Shown piece after piece: positions 60,495-64,000 of a stretch of DNA of 64,000 nucleotides (its first letter is position 1; each line of letters starts with the position of its first letter). A model generated the notes under the pieces. The model did not search any database, was not told the DNA's origin, and saw nothing but the letters and a program-made list of their open reading frames with translations. Origin of the DNA: Vicinamibacterales bacterium (GTDB taxonomy: Bacteria; Acidobacteriota; Vicinamibacteria; Vicinamibacterales; UBA8438); the NCBI GenBank assembly GCA_958296065.1, contig CATQHX010000005.1, positions 33,807-97,806 on the forward strand, read 5' to 3'. Made by a program: the position numbers and the translations under genes.

Positions 60495-61433
60495 CTACAG
60501 GGAAATCTGACGAAACAGCGCCCGCGCCCGTTCACAATCGGCCGCGATCTGCTGCTGCAGCGCCGCTCGGTTCTCGAACGCCTGCTCGCCGCGCAGCCGC
60601 TGGATGAACGCCAGCCGCAGCGAGCGGCCGTAGAGATCGAGAGTCGCGTCGAACAGGTGCGTCTCGATGGTCCGCGGGCCGTCGGGCCCGAACGTCGGAC
60701 GAACGCCGACGTTGGTCACCGACGCATGGAGCACGCCGTTCACGGTGGCGGTCGTTGCGTAGACCCCGTCCGGCGGCAGCAGCTCGTTGTCGGTCCGCAG
60801 GTTGGCGGTCGGCACACCGTGGTTCCGGCCGCGGCCCTCCCCGTGCTCCACGATCCCGTCGATCGTGTAGTGGTGACCGAGCAGGGCACCCGCCTCGTCC
60901 ACCCGACCGTCGGCAACGAGCCGGCGCAACCGAGTGCTGCTGACGACGAACTCCTTGTAACGCACGGGGTCGATCTTGTCGGCCTCGAACCCGTAGCGGG
61001 CACCCAGGGAACGAAGCAAGGAAAAGTTTCCGCTGCGATTCCGGCCGAACAGGAAGTTCGCCCCTACCCAGACCTCGGCCACCTGCAGCCACTCGACCAG
61101 CACCGTGCGGACGAAACGGTCCGGGTCCCACCGGGAGAGGTCCGGCGTGAAACGCACCACGGCGGCGCCGTCCATGCCCGCGGCGGCAAGGGCCTCCAGC
61201 TTCTGGGCCTGCGTCATCAGCAGCAGCGGCGCCTTGTCCGGCCGCACGACGCGCGGCGGATGCGGATCGAAGGTCAGGGCCGCGGCCGTGGCATGCCGCT
61301 CTTCCGCGCGGCGCCGCACCTGCTCGATAATCCGGGCGTGCCCGCGATGCAGCCCGTCGAAGTTGCCGAGCGCCAGGACCGTCTGCGTCCAGCGTGCCGG
61401 CGGCGGGTCGTCAGGGTAGTGAATGACTTCCAT
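60495..61433 (-). CDS. ribF: bifunctional riboflavin kinase/FAD synthetase
   Basis: A 312-aa protein. The N-terminal FMN adenylyltransferase domain has TVLALGNFDGLHRGHARIIE (the GxFDGxHxGH nucleotide motif), ALTFDPHPPRVV, and VWVGANFLFGRNRSGNFSLL. The C-terminal riboflavin kinase domain has IVEHGEGRGRNHGVPTANLR (PTAN motif), LPPDGVYATTATVNG and ETHLFDATLDLYGRSLRLAF. Together they convert riboflavin to FMN and FAD. I chose MEVIHYPDDPPPARW at 61433 (61448 is possible); the frame is open to 61679. Length is typical. Confidence 0.95.
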   Translation of the reverse strand: MEVIHYPDDPPPARWTQTVLALGNFDGLHRGHARIIEQVRRRAEERHATAAALTFDPHPPRVVRPDKAPLLLMTQAQKLEALAAAGMDGAAVVRFTPDLSRWDPDRFVRTVLVEWLQVAEVWVGANFLFGRNRSGNFSLLRSLGARYGFEADKIDPVRYKEFVVSSTRLRRLVADGRVDEAGALLGHHYTIDGIVEHGEGRGRNHGVPTANLRTDNELLPPDGVYATTATVNGVLHASVTNVGVRPTFGPDGPRTIETHLFDATLDLYGRSLRLAFIQRLRGEQAFENRAALQQQIAADCERARALFRQISL

Positions 61434-61590
61434 GCGCGATCCCGCCATGATAATCCACAGGCGGATCGACAGCTTCCCGACTATACGCCGCGCTCGGAGA
61501 GCCGGCGCTCGAACTCGGAGCAGGCCTCCACGCCACCCGGAGCGGCCTGAGGCCCGGGAGCAATGCCGCGTCGGCACCTGCGGCGGATGC

Positions 61591-62790
61591 TCAATAGAGG
61601 TGGGCCGCCTGGCAACCAGCGACCAGCAGACGGTCCCTTGCGGCCGTAGCGACATCCAGCTCCAAGCCGTCGTAGGCAAGCGAGATGCCCTCCGGCAAGG
61701 CGTCGCAGGTGGCCGCGTGCGGCAGGTCGTGCGTCATGTGCGTGAACAACGTGCGGCGGGCGCCGATCCGCCGCGCCGCCTCCACGGCCTGCTCCACGGT
61801 GAAGTGCGTCCGGTGGACCTTGTGGCGCAGGGCGTCGAGTACGAGGACGTCGAGGTCGTCGAGCAACGGCCACGAAGCGTCTGGAATGGCGTTGCAGTCG
61901 GTAAGGTAGGCGAAGGCGCCGATGCGGAACCCTAGCACCGGCAGCGTGCCGTGCAGGAGCGGCACCGGGATGATGGTGGCGCCCCCCAGCGAGAACGGAC
62001 CGGCAAGCTCCCGCAGGGCGAGCTGCGGCAGTCCCCCGCCCTTCGGCGTGGCCGGATCGAAGACGTAGTCGAACATTCGCCGCACCCGGGCCAGCGTCCG
62101 CGCGGCGCCGTAGCAGGGGATGGCGCCCCCTTGGCGGAAGTTGTAGATGCGTACGTCGTCGAGGCCGAGCACGTGGTCGGCGTGGGCATGGGTCAGCAGG
62201 ATCGCATCGACGCGCGTGAGATGGAACCGCAGCGCCTGCGCGCGCAGGTCGGGCGAGGCGTCCACCAGCACGGAGGTGCCGTCGTCGAAGGCGAGCGCGA
62301 GCGACGGACGCCAACGCTTGTCGCGCGGGTCGTCCGAGCGACAGGTGGCGCAGTCGCACGCGATGACGGGCACCCCGGCCGAGGTTCCGGTGCCGAGAAA
62401 GGTAATGCGCACGTTGTTTGCGGGTTGGAGCCGACCGCGTAGCCCACGGGACCGTCCCGAGCCGCGCGATCCTGCCCCGGTTGACGACGTCGCGGCAGCC
62501 GGCGGCCGGCCGTCCTCGCCGGGCGAGACCGGCCCCGTCCGCTCCCTGTGCGCATCGAGCAGACGCCGCCGCAGCTCGGCGAGCACCCGGCCGAGAAACG
62601 CCGCTTCGCCTTCCGTCAGGTTACCCGCCGTCTTCCGCTCCAACAGCGCGAGCATCTCGATGGCCTGCCCCGCCCCTTCCAGGTTGACCGGTCCCGGCCG
62701 ACCGGTCGCCGGATCGGCCATGTCGCCGAAATGCACAGCGGCGGTTGTCGCCAGCGAAACGACGAACGCGTTGAAGGTGACCTCGGACAT
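61591..62790 (-). CDS. DUF1844 domain fused to PhnP-like metallo-beta-lactamase
   Basis: A 399-aa protein. Residues 1-80 (MSEVTFNAFVVSLATTAAVH, PVNLEGAGQAIEMLALLERK, TAGNLTEGEAAFLGRVLAEL) are a complete DUF1844 domain, usually a stand-alone small protein. A linker rich in Ser/Gly/Arg (about 35 residues) leads to a PhnP-like metallo-beta-lactamase: ITFLGTGTSAGVPVIACDCA, VDAILLTHAHADHVLGLDDV (zinc motif HxHxDH), YLTDCNAIPD, LVLDALRHKVHRTHFTVEQA, LFTHMTHDL. The frame is open without interruption, so it is a genuine fusion unless translation restarts at a GTG before RITFLGTG. The metallo domain is of the phosphodiesterase type. Confidence 0.85.
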   Translation of the reverse strand: MSEVTFNAFVVSLATTAAVHFGDMADPATGRPGPVNLEGAGQAIEMLALLERKTAGNLTEGEAAFLGRVLAELRRRLLDAHRERTGPVSPGEDGRPPAAATSSTGAGSRGSGRSRGLRGRLQPANNVRITFLGTGTSAGVPVIACDCATCRSDDPRDKRWRPSLALAFDDGTSVLVDASPDLRAQALRFHLTRVDAILLTHAHADHVLGLDDVRIYNFRQGGAIPCYGAARTLARVRRMFDYVFDPATPKGGGLPQLALRELAGPFSLGGATIIPVPLLHGTLPVLGFRIGAFAYLTDCNAIPDASWPLLDDLDVLVLDALRHKVHRTHFTVEQAVEAARRIGARRTLFTHMTHDLPHAATCDALPEGISLAYDGLELDVATAARDRLLVAGCQAAHLY

Positions 62791-62914
62791 GACCTGCTGG
62801 CACCCCGAAACGCCTCGCCGTCTCGGCGTTTCGGCCCATCCCACGCTCCAGGAGCCGGCGCCGCAGAACCCGCTTCGTTGCGTTCTGCGACGCAGGCTCC
62901 TAGCATACGCCACC

Positions 62915-63739
62915 ATGTCAATCGAACCGGAGACGCACCGCGAGACGGCCGGCGCAGGCTTCCAGCGGCTCGTGGATCTGATGCGGCGGCTGCGCGGCGA
63001 GGACGGCTGCGCCTGGGACCGGGAGCAGACGCTGGAGTCGCTGCGCCCGTTCGTGATCGAGGAGACCTACGAGGTCATCGACGCCATCGATCGCGGCGAC
63101 CCCGACGCGCTGCGCGACGAGCTGGGCGACTTCCTGCTCGAGGCGGTGTTCCTGGCCCAGATCAGCGCCGAGCGCGGCGACTTCGACATCGTGGACTCGC
63201 TGCGCGCGATAGGCGACAAGCTGGTGCGGCGCCATCCCCACGTCTTCGGGACGCAGGCCGGTGCGGGGCGGTCCCCCGACGCCGGCGAGGTCAAACGCCA
63301 GTGGGAGCAGATCAAGGCCGACGAGCAGAAGGCGGCCGGGCGGCCGGCGAGCGCGCTGGGGTCGATCCCCGAGAGCTTGCCGGCGCTGCTGCGCGCGTAC
63401 CGCCTCGGCAAGCGCGCTGCGACGGTCGGGTTCGACTGGCCGGAGGTGTCCGGGGTCGAGACCAAGGTGGCCGAGGAGCTGGCCGAGCTCGCGGAGGCGC
63501 GGTCGGGCGGATCGCTGTCCGAGGTCGAGGAAGAGATCGGCGACCTCCTGTTCTCGATCGCCAACCTCGCGCGGCATCTGGACGTGGACCCGGAGTCGGC
63601 ACTACGGGCCGCCAACCGGAAGTTCTCCGCGCGTTTCACGGCGCTCGAAGCACGTCTGGCTGCACGCGGCGTCGCGCTGCGCGACGCGACGCTCGACGAG
63701 ATGGAAGCCGAGTGGGCGCGGGTAAAGACCGGCACCTGA
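62915..63739 (+). CDS. mazG: nucleoside triphosphate pyrophosphohydrolase MazG
   Basis: A 274-aa protein with two MazG domains. First: LVDLMRRLRGEDGCAWDREQ, TLESLRPFVIEETYEVIDAI, LRDELGDFLLEAVFLAQISA with the metal-binding E-x2-E and E-x2-D patterns. Second: ETKVAEELAELAEARSGGSL, SEVEEEIGDLLFSIANLARH. Between them lies RRHPHVFG. It hydrolyses NTPs to NMP and pyrophosphate and has a house-cleaning role. The ATG at 62915 is the natural start; it is divergent from the DUF1844 fusion gene, 124 bases apart. Confidence 0.95.
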   Translation: MSIEPETHRETAGAGFQRLVDLMRRLRGEDGCAWDREQTLESLRPFVIEETYEVIDAIDRGDPDALRDELGDFLLEAVFLAQISAERGDFDIVDSLRAIGDKLVRRHPHVFGTQAGAGRSPDAGEVKRQWEQIKADEQKAAGRPASALGSIPESLPALLRAYRLGKRAATVGFDWPEVSGVETKVAEELAELAEARSGGSLSEVEEEIGDLLFSIANLARHLDVDPESALRAANRKFSARFTALEARLAARGVALRDATLDEMEAEWARVKTGT

Positions 63740-63778
63740 CGCGTGCGGCCGGCTGCGGCTGTCGGCGGGAGGGCAGCG

Positions 63779-64000
63779 TCAGGCCGCGTCGCGGTCGCGG
63801 CGGCCGGCGAGGAAACCCTCGAAGCGCGCCTTCCAGCCTGGCCATCCGCTCCCGGTTCTCGCCGAGCTCGCGGCTCACCTGATCGAACCGCTGGTGCATC
63901 TCGCTCGTCAGGGTCTCGAAACGGCGGTTCGTCTCCGCCGCCAGGCCGTCAATTCTCGTGTTCGTTTCGTCGATGCGATCGCCGAGCGTCCTGTTGGTCT
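63779..64000 (-). CDS. coiled-coil protein, partial and possibly frameshifted
   Basis: The minus strand from the window edge encodes NRTLGDRIDETNTRIDGLAA, ETNRRFETLTSEMHQRFDQV, SRELGENRERMARLEGALRG, a heptad-rich coiled coil. After LEGALRG the frame runs on to 63636 with an arginine/proline-rich tail, while the more natural end, RFEGFLAGRRDRDAA with a stop at 63779-63781, is one frame away. Either the tail is real or there is a frameshift near 63820. The N-terminus is outside the window. No family can be given. Confidence 0.45.

Overview
The window is GC-rich (roughly two thirds G+C by eye) and reads as a chromosomal segment of a Gram-negative bacterium, most likely an Acidobacteriota member of the Vicinamibacteria type. 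The pointers are an ADOP-type MacB/FtsX permease, paired DUF1592/DUF1552 and PSD1-cytochrome/DUF1501 proteins, DUF5916 and TolB-propeller outer-membrane proteins, several Tat signals and many toxin-antitoxin remnants. This placement is inferred from gene families only; there is no rRNA here.

Layout. 0-6.5 kb: end of a c-type cytochrome, a beta-propeller protein, a HupE-like membrane protein, a DUF5916 barrel protein and endonuclease III. 6.7-10.5 kb: an accessory patch of lower G+C with a candidate DNA-hypermodification protein (Nmad3-like), a TumE-like toxin-antitoxin pair, a 1.13-kb element with 20-bp terminal inverted repeats and a 6-bp target duplication, and broken Rpn, AbrB and Rieske genes. 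10.7-15.2 kb: hflK-hflC and an ADOP permease. 15.3-22.9 kb: a carbohydrate-type catabolic block (Gfo/Idh dehydrogenase, two TIM-barrel isomerases/epimerases, MDR reductase, ThuA-DUF1080, nucleoside/sugar MFS permease). 22.9-25.4 kb: two toxin genes whose antitoxin reading frames run into unrelated domains (a helicase C-terminal half and an unknown domain). 25.5-39 kb: secreted cytochrome/DUF pairs, a gluzincin-propeller-barrel protein and an alpha/beta hydrolase.

39.0-56.4 kb is the centrepiece: a divergent lanthipeptide-type RiPP locus. The minus-strand operon encodes TolC-like, HlyD-like, a C39-peptidase ABC exporter, a second NHLM-type ABC protein, a periplasmic-binding-type lipoprotein and a cytosolic HExxH protein. 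The plus-strand operon encodes an NHLP-leader precursor peptide, a CCG-type LanM synthetase, an unrecognised 363-aa protein, a type I isopentenyl-diphosphate isomerase, a second Gly-Gly peptide without cysteine, and an HELGH membrane protein. The isomerase next to an unknown enzyme raises the possibility that a lanthionine-type peptide is also prenylated; that is a hypothesis, not something the sequence proves.

56.6-64 kb: a secreted M28 peptidase, a 21-bp minisatellite, tRNA-Cys and tRNA-Gly, then housekeeping genes (yraN, cysS, ribF, a DUF1844-metallo-beta-lactamase fusion, mazG) and the edge of a coiled-coil gene. Several genes start with GTG or TTG and many neighbours overlap by 4 bases, so start choices rest on ribosome-binding sites and signal peptides where these are visible.
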